Positions 1 to 6,281 of a DNA stretch of 7,225 nt are shown in pieces. Every line of letters begins with the position of its first letter. The first letter of the stretch is position 1. The stretch is from a bacterium (GTDB lineage Bacteria > Chlamydiota > Chlamydiia > Chlamydiales > JAFEGQ01). The translations under genes and the position numbers were made by a program. The notes beneath the pieces are model-generated. The model searched no databases. It had not been told where the DNA came from and saw only the letters and a program-made list of their open reading frames with translations. The stretch covers positions 1 to 7,225 of the forward strand of contig JAKBAF010000063.1 in the NCBI GenBank assembly GCA_021809305.1. The letters are read 5' to 3'.

Positions 1-5
1 CCGAT

Positions 6-206
6 CTAGGTTTCAGAGTGAAGAGCGCTGCTAAGCCGCTCACTCAGTAGGTCATCGAGGTGGCTTGTTCTCGAATCGATAAGAGGTCCCACCGCGGGAA
101 GAAGCTCGACATCCGGATCATGCTCTTTGAATTCATCCAATGCACTACCCCATTTCCAACGGTCCCGATTTTCGTCGCTTAAGAATACCCCATACTCGGA
201 ATGCAA
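6..206 (-). CDS. short hypothetical ORF, possible remnant or partial gene
   Basis: This open frame encodes about 66 residues from a TTG codon and lies 44 bp downstream of the TPR gene stop, on the same strand. The frame stays open for 11 codons upstream of the TTG (stop at 240-242) but contains no ATG or GTG, and no purine-rich ribosome binding site stands before the TTG. The peptide is acidic and polar, with a W-rich patch (DRWKWGSALDEF) near residues 16-27, and has no signal peptide or membrane segment. I do not recognise a family. The natural-looking amphipathic composition suggests real or formerly real coding sequence, for example the tail of a decayed gene or a small gene with a rare start. 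A chance open frame is equally possible. Confidence 0.25.
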   Translation of the reverse strand: MHSEYGVFLSDENRDRWKWGSALDEFKEHDPDVELLPAVGPLIDSRTSHLDDLLSERLSSALHSET

Positions 207-250
207 AGCAAGGTTGATCTCAGATACGTTAAATCTAATTTATTACGTCT

Positions 251-2380
251 CTACCCACCTGCAATATCGTTAAGAAACTCCTCAAATGCGGGGAGATCCC
301 GAAGGTCGCTTAGCCACTCATCCTCAATAAGATCATCAACCGCAGGAAGCGATCCCTTACGCGCCGCGCGTCTTAGGAAGGAGAGAGCAGTATCATATTG
401 GCCCTGATGAGAGTAGAGGCAGGAGAGGTGGTAGAGCGCATCGCCACAACCAAGTGAGGCTGCCCTAAGGAACTTTTCCTCAGCTTGAGCCCTAATGCGC
501 TCGTGAGCGTCGGGAACAAGGGGGTCGTGAAGCAGATGGGCAAGGCTTAAGAGAACACAGCCCCATTCATCCCACGCCACCTCCTCATCGGGCTCCTCTC
601 TGCAAATCCATTGAAACTGCTCAATGGCCCGCTCGTGACACTCGATATCACCTGTTAGCTCGCCGAGATGAAAGTGGGCGAGTCCAAGCTGAAACCTCAC
701 AATCGTATCTTCTGGGGAGAGGCTAAGAACGTGGGTCAGCAGCTCGGCCGCCTCGCGGTGGTAAGCCTCCTCCTCGCCAAAGGTACCCAGAAAATCAAGG
801 GCGCAGCCGTAGTTGTAGAGCCACTCCACCTCACAGTTGGCATTTAGGAAACGCCTCAGCGCAATCGGATGGAAGAACTTACTCACAGCCTCCTCAACCT
901 CCTCTCGCCTATCGTGGAGCTCGCCCATCTTCATTAAAGCCATTCCCCAAAGATTCCACGCCTCAAAGCAGAGAGGGTCAAGCCTCGTTGCACGCTGAAG
1001 ATGGCGAGCGCTCTTCTCAAGGAATGCTACCTCCCGCTTCAAGCAGCCAAGAAAGTAGCCAGCCTTCGCCATTCCCAAGTGGGCCTCTACACTGCTCGGA
1101 TCAATTGCTAGGGCGCTTGCAAACTTCTCCATCGAAGCACGAAGGGGATCAGCTTCGTTAAAGTACTGACCGCGAGCAACTAAGACGTCACCATAACAGC
1201 ACGCGAGTAGGCCACTGCCTGGATAGACGCTAAGACCTCTTACGACCTCTCGTTCAGCTGATCTGAGAGCATCGAGGTTCTCCTCGCTCAAACCAAGGAG
1301 GATAAGGCCCTGCGCTCGGAGGGCGAAGAGTCTCGGATCGACCCGAGGAACCCCGTCAGGAGAGTGGTGGGTCGCCCCCTCCTCCACAAGATCGAGCTGC
1401 TCGAAGGCTTGTCGAAAGAGAGAGGCGTTGGATTCGCGCAAGCCCCCTAGCAGGAGAAGGGAGGCGAGCTCAAGCCTGCAGCTCCAGTTCTCGCCCTCGA
1501 TATCAAGGGCGGTATTGAAGGCTTGAACTACCCTCGTTAGTGACCTCTCCTCACCAGAAATTTTGTACCACTCTGTAAGTGAGCGGGCCAAGGCAGACCA
1601 AGAAGTAAACCCATGGCGATCTTTCATCACTGCTTGACCGTAGCAGTAGATCGCTCTGCGGTAGAGTGCCCACTCAGATGTCAGGTGGGCGAGCTGGGTA
1701 AAGGCGTCGCCAAAATCTAGCCAATAGGCCGAAGAGATGGGTTCACACCCGGTATGGCTCCCCCCCTCAATACTGGTCTCAACCCTAGTCCCGCCCCCTA
1801 TCGTTTCGGCTTGCTCAAATTTTTCAATAGCGGTGCGATAATCGACAGCCTCTCCAGAGAGACAGGCAAGGCGGTACCAAGCAAAGCCCCAATCCCAAAA
1901 AAGCCCCTTCTTTAATCCGAGAGAGTGCGCTTTGGCAAATTTTTCATTAGCAAGAACGAGCGATCTCGTCTCTTCCCTCAAAACCCCAAGCCGCGCTAAC
2001 GCCACCCCCCATCCCCAAAAGCAGTTCGGCAAGCTTTCGTCAAGCTCAGCTGCCTTCCCGAACCTGTCACAAGCCAAACCGAGGGAGAGCTCATTATCGT
2101 GCTCAGATGATAGAGAGAGGAGGTAGAGTCCTTCATAATAGAAGAGTTTTGCGCTTTTGGGGGCAATCCGCTCAGCTAACCGGCAGCGCTCTTCACCAAC
2201 AATTGAGGCCTCCCCATCAATGGCTGCAGGCCTTGAAAGGAGGAGAAGGGCGATTACTTCGCGCTCAGGCTGGCTAAAATCCTTCCAATTCTCTGGCGTC
2301 TGAAACCAAGAGAGCTCCACCGACTCAGGTGAGCGCTGCATCCGAGCTATTTGTGAGAGGCTGTTATCGTCTTTATCCAT
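251..2380 (-). CDS. large tetratricopeptide (TPR) repeat protein
   Basis: The product is about 709 residues, almost entirely TPR-like helix pairs. No signal peptide or membrane segment is visible, so it is probably cytosolic or a secreted or associated scaffold. About 13-14 units can be picked out, numbered from the TTG frame (subtract 3 for the ATG form), starting near residues 82, 124, 164, 222, 263, 302, 353, 395, 435, 476, 523, 564, 604 and 650. Several show the pattern W-x-W-G-x-A-x-x-x-L, a longer-than-usual loop containing GE, then A-x-x-x-F-x-x-A. Units are therefore often about 40 residues rather than 34. The last unit (650-680) is a canonical short TPR, followed by a capping tail LSDLRDLPAFEEFL typical of TPR C-termini. 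Residues 198-219 are a Gly/Ser-rich linker. TPR proteins mediate protein-protein contacts; the partner here is unknown. I chose the ATG at 2380. A TTG at 2389 would add three residues, and neither has a strong ribosome binding site. Confidence 0.85.
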   Translation of the reverse strand: MDKDDNSLSQIARMQRSPESVELSWFQTPENWKDFSQPEREVIALLLLSRPAAIDGEASIVGEERCRLAERIAPKSAKLFYYEGLYLLSLSSEHDNELSLGLACDRFGKAAELDESLPNCFWGWGVALARLGVLREETRSLVLANEKFAKAHSLGLKKGLFWDWGFAWYRLACLSGEAVDYRTAIEKFEQAETIGGGTRVETSIEGGSHTGCEPISSAYWLDFGDAFTQLAHLTSEWALYRRAIYCYGQAVMKDRHGFTSWSALARSLTEWYKISGEERSLTRVVQAFNTALDIEGENWSCRLELASLLLLGGLRESNASLFRQAFEQLDLVEEGATHHSPDGVPRVDPRLFALRAQGLILLGLSEENLDALRSAEREVVRGLSVYPGSGLLACCYGDVLVARGQYFNEADPLRASMEKFASALAIDPSSVEAHLGMAKAGYFLGCLKREVAFLEKSARHLQRATRLDPLCFEAWNLWGMALMKMGELHDRREEVEEAVSKFFHPIALRRFLNANCEVEWLYNYGCALDFLGTFGEEEAYHREAAELLTHVLSLSPEDTIVRFQLGLAHFHLGELTGDIECHERAIEQFQWICREEPDEEVAWDEWGCVLLSLAHLLHDPLVPDAHERIRAQAEEKFLRAASLGCGDALYHLSCLYSHQGQYDTALSFLRRAARKGSLPAVDDLIEDEWLSDLRDLPAFEEFLNDIAGG

Positions 2381-2393
2381 CGCTGCCAATACG

Positions 2394-2406
2394 CTCTTGT
2401 CAAGAG
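2394..2406. repeat. 13-bp palindrome just upstream of the TPR gene start
   Basis: CTCTTG-T-CAAGAG is a perfect 6-bp inverted repeat with a one-base centre, ending 14 bp before the ATG at 2380. It is followed immediately by a second 8-bp palindrome, ATGATCAT (2407-2414). The central base leaves too small a loop for a full RNA hairpin, so a protein-binding site in DNA is more natural if it is functional. Short palindromes also arise by chance, so the claim is only that the symmetry exists. Confidence 0.3.
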
Positions 2407-2441
2407 ATGATCATGAGAAGCTGCACCCTTACTGAGAAACA

Positions 2442-2470
2442 ATTGTGCTCACTTTCGACCTAATTTTCAA
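2442..2470 (-). promoter_or_regulatory. candidate sigma70-type promoter for the TPR gene
   Basis: On the minus strand TTGAAA (2465-2470) is followed after 17 bp by CACAAT (2442-2447), matching 5/6 and 4/6 of the housekeeping consensus. Transcription would start near 2435, giving a leader of about 55 nt before the ATG at 2380. It lies between the large palindrome and the TPR gene, so the TPR gene could be transcribed independently of yyaL. Confidence 0.35.
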
Positions 2471-2494
2471 TACTGTTTTTAACTTATGGTTTAA

Positions 2495-2660
2495 AGAGGT
2501 GACTGCAAAACTCCAGTTTAACCGATTTTTAGGTGATTTTATCCGAGATTTGCAATTCTGCATAAATCCGCATGCTCCTAAGAGTAGGGGATTTATGCAG
2601 AATTGCAAAGATCGGTAAAAGCGCCAGAAAGCGGTCAACTGGACTTTTGCAATTACCTCT
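2495..2660. repeat. 166-bp imperfect palindrome (MITE-like or RNA hairpin element)
   Basis: The two halves, 2495-2569 and 2589-2660, are inverted copies of each other. The core arms 2543-2569 and 2589-2615 pair at 25 of 27 positions, including 21 consecutive perfect pairs (2549-2569 with 2589-2609). The outer arms are less perfect but clearly related: both begin AGAGGT, then share TGCAAAA, then TCCAGTT and ACCG, with small indels. The 19-nt centre contains GCATGC and a further CCTA/TAGG stem (2577-2580 with 2585-2588) around an AGAG loop. The right end overlaps the yyaL stop codon (2659-2661). No long U-tract follows the minus-strand copy, so it is not a textbook intrinsic terminator, although such a stable stem could stop, stabilise or process the yyaL transcript. 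The form fits a miniature inverted-repeat element or other dispersed palindromic repeat. Confidence 0.85.
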
Positions 2661-4728
2661 AAAGAGCACGGATGAGCTCTTCGATCTTCTCAATCCCTGT
2701 GACAGGAGGCTCACACACCCCCTCACGGCAGAGGTAGAGCGTCGTCTGCCCAGCAACGCTCTCCTGTGATCGCACAGTGGGAAGAAGCTCAAAAAGAGGC
2801 TTGTCCTCCTTTTTGCGCCAAATGATTTCAAGATGAGGAGAGTAGCGCCTCGCAAGCAGCGCCCGGATCTCTTCCTCAAATTGCCGCTCCTCATTCCAGG
2901 CAACAACGAGTGTGGGCGCCTTGGTGTTAAGGTAGCGCTGGAGAGCAAGACAATGGTAGGCGCCGCCAACAGGATGAAATTCAAGAAATCCCTTTGCGAC
3001 ACCCATCAGATCCTCTGCTTCACTTCTATATCGATCAAAACCTGTGATCTGATAGAGACGGAGTAAATTCTCACACTGAACCGCATTTCCAGAGGGTTCC
3101 GCTCCGTCGTAGAACTCAATCTGCCGCACCAGGAGATTAGGATCGCTCCCATCGGTTCGATAGTAGCCACCCTCAGGAGCTCTAAAGAGTGAGGAGACAA
3201 GAGAGGTCAGCTCTATAGCAAAGAGCAGCCACTCCGTCATGCCCCCGCTCCGATAGAGGCTAAGACAGCCGGAGATGAGATAGGCGTAATCCTCAAGGGA
3301 GCCATTAACCCCTGCCCGGCCAGCTCGATAGCGGCGCAGCAGCCGCCCCCCGTTCCACATCTCTTTGCGAACAAAAAGTGCAGCATTTGTTGCCGCCTCG
3401 AGATAATTTTTGTCGAGAAAGAGGGCTGCTGCCTCAGCGCATGCCCGAATCGCCAGCCCATTCCATGCCGCAATCGATTTATCATCGCACTTCGGCCGCA
3501 CCCGCTTCTCACGCGCTGCCCGAAGCTTATCCCTTGCCGCTCCGAGCTGCTTATTCAAGACTTTGGGATCGATGTGGCGCAGAGCTGCAAACTCCTCCAT
3601 CGGATGCGGGATGTGGAGGATGTTGCGCCCCTCAAAGTTACCAGCAGGGGTTACCCCGTAGTAGTCAGCAAAGAGGCGCCCCTCCTCCCCACCTAATATC
3701 TCGAAGAGATCTTCGAACCGCCACGTGTAGTAGAGCCCTTCGTGGCCCTCTGAATCGGCGTCTTGTGATGAGTAGAATCCACCCCCAGGATCTCGCATTT
3801 CGGAGAGCAGATAGGCCATCGTCTCTTTAGCAACCGTGCGATAAGACTCGCTCCCTGTCATCTGGGCCGATTCGGTATAAGCCACAACCAAGAGCGCATT
3901 GTCGTAGAGCATCTTCTCAAAGTGGGGTATCTGCCAGGCCGAATCGACGGTGTAGCGCGAAAAGCCTCCGCCTAATTGGTCGTAGAGGCCGCCCCGCGCC
4001 ATCATATCGAGTGTCATTTGAGCACAAAAAAGGGCGCGACTTTCGGAATGAAAGTGGGCGTGCCTTAAGAGAAAGTTAACCCAATGAGCCATCGGGAACT
4101 TTGGCGCTCCCTCCATTCCACCGTGGATCGGGTCTGCTAGGCGGTAGTAGATCTCGAGGACCATGTCCAGGAGGTCCTCCTCAAGAAGCTCACCCTTCTT
4201 TGGCAGAGAGCGAGCCCGGAGCCCCTCGACAAGCCGCTCCGCCTGCTCGAGTACCAGCTCCCGCTCCTCGTGGTGCCAAATTTGGTTGATCCGCTGAGCC
4301 AGCTGGCGCAAACCGAGCTGTCCCACCTTGCCATCTTTGGGCAGATAGGTCGCGGCAAAGACCGGCTTTAGGTCGGGGGTTAAGATGACGTTGAGAGGCC
4401 AGCCTCCATTGCCCTCCAGCATCGACTGAGCAAATTCCATATAGAGGCTATCGACCTCAGGCAGCTCTTCTCGATCGACTTTGATATTGATAAAGGTCTC
4501 ATTCATTACGCTAGCAAGTGACTCATCCTCAAAGGACTCTTGCTCCATCCGGTGGCACCAGTGGCAGCTAGAGTAGCCAATGGAGAGAAAGATGGGCTTA
4601 TCTTGGCTCTTTGCAGCCTGAAAAGCCTCCTCTGACCAGGGGTACCAATCAATTGGATTCTCAGCGTGGCTTAAAAGATAGGGCGAGACCTCCCTATCCA
4701 GCCGATTTTTATGATGGCTCTCCGACAT
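2659..4728 (-). CDS. yyaL: YyaL/SPATA20-family protein (DUF255 thioredoxin-like domain plus (alpha/alpha)6 barrel)
   Basis: The product is 689 residues, the normal family length (about 670-700). Near the N-terminus is the family signature NRL-x-x-E-x-SPYLL-x-HA-x-NP-x-DWYPW, followed by KPIFLSIGYSSCHWCH, which places the thioredoxin-type CHWC motif at residues 55-58, then MEQESFED. From about residue 190 comes the helical barrel related to glycan epimerase/glycosidase folds, with GGMEGAPKFP, DQLGGGFSRYTVD, PHFEKMLYDNA and FYSSQDADSEG blocks all intact. The C-terminus keeps the conserved Cys pair C667-x4-C672 (CREGVC). The exact reaction of bacterial YyaL is not established; a redox or sugar-related role is inferred from the fold. 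A GTG at 4764 would add 12 residues, but it falls in the likely -10 box. The ATG at 4728 has a good GGAGAGG site and starts just before the conserved signature, so I chose it. No truncation is seen. The stop codon is embedded in the end of the large palindrome downstream. Confidence 0.93.
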   Translation of the reverse strand: MSESHHKNRLDREVSPYLLSHAENPIDWYPWSEEAFQAAKSQDKPIFLSIGYSSCHWCHRMEQESFEDESLASVMNETFINIKVDREELPEVDSLYMEFAQSMLEGNGGWPLNVILTPDLKPVFAATYLPKDGKVGQLGLRQLAQRINQIWHHEERELVLEQAERLVEGLRARSLPKKGELLEEDLLDMVLEIYYRLADPIHGGMEGAPKFPMAHWVNFLLRHAHFHSESRALFCAQMTLDMMARGGLYDQLGGGFSRYTVDSAWQIPHFEKMLYDNALLVVAYTESAQMTGSESYRTVAKETMAYLLSEMRDPGGGFYSSQDADSEGHEGLYYTWRFEDLFEILGGEEGRLFADYYGVTPAGNFEGRNILHIPHPMEEFAALRHIDPKVLNKQLGAARDKLRAAREKRVRPKCDDKSIAAWNGLAIRACAEAAALFLDKNYLEAATNAALFVRKEMWNGGRLLRRYRAGRAGVNGSLEDYAYLISGCLSLYRSGGMTEWLLFAIELTSLVSSLFRAPEGGYYRTDGSDPNLLVRQIEFYDGAEPSGNAVQCENLLRLYQITGFDRYRSEAEDLMGVAKGFLEFHPVGGAYHCLALQRYLNTKAPTLVVAWNEERQFEEEIRALLARRYSPHLEIIWRKKEDKPLFELLPTVRSQESVAGQTTLYLCREGVCEPPVTGIEKIEELIRAL

Positions 4729-4737
4729 CCCCTCTCC
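4729..4737 (-). promoter_or_regulatory. ribosome binding site deciding the yyaL start
   Basis: The minus strand reads GGAGAGGGG directly before the ATG at 4728, with GGAG ending 5 nt from the start codon. The upstream GTG at 4764 has no comparable site, so this favours the shorter 689-residue form. Confidence 0.6.
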
Positions 4738-4762
4738 AGCGTTAGCTCGGGCTTTAGGGGCC

Positions 4763-4792
4763 ACCCTAACTGAATCCGCCCCTCTCTGTCAA
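4763..4792 (-). promoter_or_regulatory. candidate sigma70-type promoter for yyaL
   Basis: A perfect -35 box TTGACA (4787-4792, minus strand) is followed after 18 bp by TAGGGT (4763-4768), which keeps the three most conserved -10 positions (TA...T). Transcription would begin near 4756, giving a leader of about 28 nt to the ATG at 4728. It sits in the 87-bp gap after the membrane-protein gene, so yyaL can be expressed apart from that operon. Confidence 0.45.
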
Positions 4793-4815
4793 AAGCTCCC
4801 GATGAGAGGCTCCTA

Positions 4816-5373
4816 TCAGGGTCTAATCGCCTGCCAGATCGCAAGCAAGGGGCGCAACGTGCAGCCAGGAGAGATGGTTTCGGCGAGCCCGCGCGCGCCA
4901 CGTGCCCCAAAATAGGCAAAGCCAATGAAGAGGCAGAGTACGCCCCGCTTATTTAAGTCCTCGGTGTTAGGATTCTTCGGATCTATCGTATCCTTTTGAG
5001 AAGAGACAATAAGGGCAGTAATCACCGCCCCGCTACCCGCCATACCATCTGCTGCAAACTTAAGAGCATCTAAAAGGGTGTAAAGCGAAAATCTTGCAGA
5101 GAGCAGCCCAAGCCGCGCCCCTACACCAAGGGTCAATGTGCAAGAGAGAGCTGTGGAGAGGCCGAGCCACAGGCTCAGGCGACTCCACAGTATGTGAGCG
5201 TACTGCTTTTTCGTAATAGATATTCTTTTAGTGTCTACAGCCTGAAAGTGAAAATAGGCTCCTGCAACCGTTATCCCACCAAAAGCAGCTGTCGATACGG
5301 CCCAACCACCCCCTGCAGCTGCAACACGTCCCGTACACCTTGCCACCCCCAAGGCTATAGCTCCAATAGACAT
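4816..5373 (-). CDS. hypothetical four-helix membrane protein (second of tandem pair)
   Basis: The product has 185 residues. Hydrophobic segments lie at about 23-44, 66-88, 100-124 and 144-166, the last three bordered by basic or polar residues; a polar stretch (SSQKDTIDPKNPNTEDLNKR) separates segments 3 and 4. There is no cleavable signal peptide and no recognisable enzyme motif. The sequence resembles the upstream neighbour: an M-x-IG-x-x-AL start, a G-x-GA-RL block after segment 2, FS...L-x-F...DG in segment 3, and RGV...Y...AR-x-A-x-GL in segment 4. The ATG at 5373 overlaps the upstream TGA by one base and has GGAGG 6 nt before it (5380-5384), so the two are translationally coupled. A TTG one codon earlier is less likely. 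Function is unknown. Small hydrophobic proteins of this kind include host-vacuole (inclusion) membrane proteins in chlamydiae, but the short bilobed hairpin typical of those is not evident. Confidence 0.75.
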   Translation of the reverse strand: MSIGAIALGVARCTGRVAAAGGGWAVSTAAFGGITVAGAYFHFQAVDTKRISITKKQYAHILWSRLSLWLGLSTALSCTLTLGVGARLGLLSARFSLYTLLDALKFAADGMAGSGAVITALIVSSQKDTIDPKNPNTEDLNKRGVLCLFIGFAYFGARGARGLAETISPGCTLRPLLAIWQAIRP

Positions 5374-6035
5374 CAACGTCCTCCAAAATATGTAATTAGT
5401 TTGCCAAAATCACCCGCCGCTTGCGAAAAGGGCAGCGTATTGGAGTGCATTCCAAGACGCCTTAGCCCATCGGCCACTCTTGCTATAAAGTAGAGAGCGC
5501 TAAGAGCGGCAACACCACGCCTGAAATTGACGACCAGCCCGAGCGGCTCAAGATAGAGATCGCCCTTCTCGATTTCGCCATTCCATTGGCCCTTGCCCGC
5601 GTTCCGCCGCGTGACCATCTCGCTGACAACGCCGTAGCTCAGGACCACTCCATCGCCAAAGGTCAGGAGGGTCTGCGCGCCAACCCAGCTAAATAGTTCC
5701 CTGTTTACCGGCAAGCGACCAGCACCCGATCCAATGAGAAGTAGGGCGCTTCCCCACACTAGCGAGAGGAGCGCTCCAGTAGCTAGGGCGCTGGATGACA
5801 GCGATGGCTCATGATTTTTTTCGCGCACAAGGAGTAGTGTAAGTTTTTTACCGCAATAAAGAGATACCCGGCCCGAAGAAAGTGATAGTGCCGACGGTTG
5901 CCGCTCGCCCTGATTCAGCCGCAAGAGGAACATGGCCATCGAAACAGAACCGCTGCATACAAGCCAGCTTGCAGGACGCCCTACTGCTTGGGTAGCAAGA
6001 CGCAATCCATTTAAAGCAAGTCCACCGATATCCAT
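5373..6035 (-). CDS. hypothetical four-helix membrane protein (first of tandem pair)
   Basis: The product has 220 residues with hydrophobic segments at about 22-40, 82-103, 115-138 and 162-184. A polar loop of about 40 residues rich in Ser, Gly and basic residues lies between segments 1 and 2, and a charged loop (TRRNAGKGQWNGEIEKGD) between 3 and 4. It ends in a soluble tail of about 35 residues. No known family motif is seen. Positional similarity to the following gene (see that entry) suggests both come from one ancestral gene by tandem duplication, with the inter-helix loop longer here. The ATG at 6035 has GGAG 6 nt upstream (6042-6045). The TGA stop overlaps the ATG of the next gene, so both are almost certainly made from one transcript and may form a heteromeric complex. 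No clear -35/-10 pair was found in the AT-rich leader. The substrate or role is unknown. Confidence 0.75.
   Translation of the reverse strand: MDIGGLALNGLRLATQAVGRPASWLVCSGSVSMAMFLLRLNQGERQPSALSLSSGRVSLYCGKKLTLLLVREKNHEPSLSSSALATGALLSLVWGSALLLIGSGAGRLPVNRELFSWVGAQTLLTFGDGVVLSYGVVSEMVTRRNAGKGQWNGEIEKGDLYLEPLGLVVNFRRGVAALSALYFIARVADGLRRLGMHSNTLPFSQAAGDFGKLITYFGGR
5380..5384 (-). promoter_or_regulatory. ribosome binding site inside the end of the upstream gene
   Basis: GGAGG on the minus strand lies within the last codons of the first membrane-protein gene, 6 nt before the ATG at 5373. With the TGATG stop/start overlap this is the classic arrangement for translational coupling, and it favours the ATG over the adjacent in-frame TTG. 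Confidence 0.6.
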
Positions 6036-6120
6036 CTATTTCTCCGAGCCATTCTAAAATCAATAAATAGAAGAATAGAATACCACGTCGCATAGAAAGC
6101 ACACCAGAAGTATTTTGTGT

Positions 6121-6176
6121 AAAAAATTATCTAGCATGGAGTGTGATGGCCACAGGCGTGGCCATCACACTGCTAG
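6121..6176 (-). terminator. strong intrinsic-terminator-like hairpin, minus direction
   Basis: A perfect 13-bp stem (6141-6153 with 6158-6170, loop AGGC on the plus strand) is extended, after a 4-nt one-sided bulge (TGGA), by six further pairs (CTAGCA 6131-6136 with TGCTAG 6171-6176). Read on the minus strand it is followed by ATAATTTTTT (6121-6130), which is the order required for rho-independent termination. On the plus strand no U-tract follows. Since the flanking gene to the right runs in the opposite direction, there is no annotated minus-strand gene for it to end. It could end a short RNA starting near 6210-6230, block antisense transcription coming from the aldolase gene, or act as a DNA site. 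Confidence 0.6.
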
Positions 6177-6177
6177 G

Positions 6178-6226
6178 GTGACCTCTAGAGGTTGCCATTA
6201 ATTGGCACGACCTCTTATACCGTCAC
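6178..6226. repeat. nested inverted repeats with mutually exclusive pairings
   Basis: Within 49 bp lie a perfect 12-bp palindrome ACCTCTAGAGGT (6181-6192); a hairpin AGAGGT-TGCCA (6187-6197) with TGGCA-cg-ACCTCT (6203-6215) around TTAAT; and a closing pair GTGAC (6178-6182) with GTCAC (6222-6226). The AGAGGT segment can pair with ACCTCT on either side, so two structures compete. TCACAC at 6223-6228 could also pair with GTGTGA at 6141-6146 of the neighbouring terminator stem. This could be an RNA switch, or operator half-sites (TGCCA/TGGCA) overlapping the aldolase promoter. Confidence 0.55.
6192..6221 (+). promoter_or_regulatory. candidate promoter for the aldolase gene with internal operator-like palindrome
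   Basis: TTGCCA (6192-6197; 5/6 of the -35 consensus) and TATACC (6216-6221; 4/6 of the -10) are separated by 18 bp. Transcription would start near 6228, about 68 nt before the ATG. The spacer contains the TGCCA/TGGCA dyad, so a bound repressor would cover the promoter. An alternative extended -10, TGC-TATACA (6264-6272), lies closer to the gene but has no -35 box. Confidence 0.35.
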
Positions 6227-6281
6227 ACTTGAGGCCCCCCGCGCAAAAGCCAGGGGCTCTTTGTGCTATACAAGACATTTT

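Noticed and set aside
2375..2403. TTGACA on the minus strand (2398-2403) as the -35 box of a TPR-gene promoter
   Set aside because: The corresponding -10 position would fall on the start codon itself (ATGGAT), which would need leaderless initiation inside the gene. The TTGAAA/CACAAT pair upstream fits better.
2429..2638. 69-residue minus-strand open frame across the large palindrome
   Set aside because: It is generated by the inverted repeat itself; there is no SD and no protein-like domain pattern.
2529..3002. 157-residue minus-strand open frame overlapping the yyaL 3' end and the palindrome
   Set aside because: It runs in another frame of yyaL, whose own frame carries intact family motifs. 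The product is Arg/Ser/Leu-rich, as typical of shadow frames, and no ribosome binding site is seen.
3378..3830. 150-residue plus-strand open frame antisense to yyaL
   Set aside because: It is antisense to conserved yyaL codons, with a Pro/Arg/Ala-rich composition typical of the complement of a coding frame and no start signals.
6231..6264. G/C-rich stem in the aldolase leader as an intrinsic terminator or attenuator
   Set aside because: The stem is only about 7 bp with a bulge and a 14-nt loop, and the following U-run is short (CTTTG). This is too weak to call a terminator.
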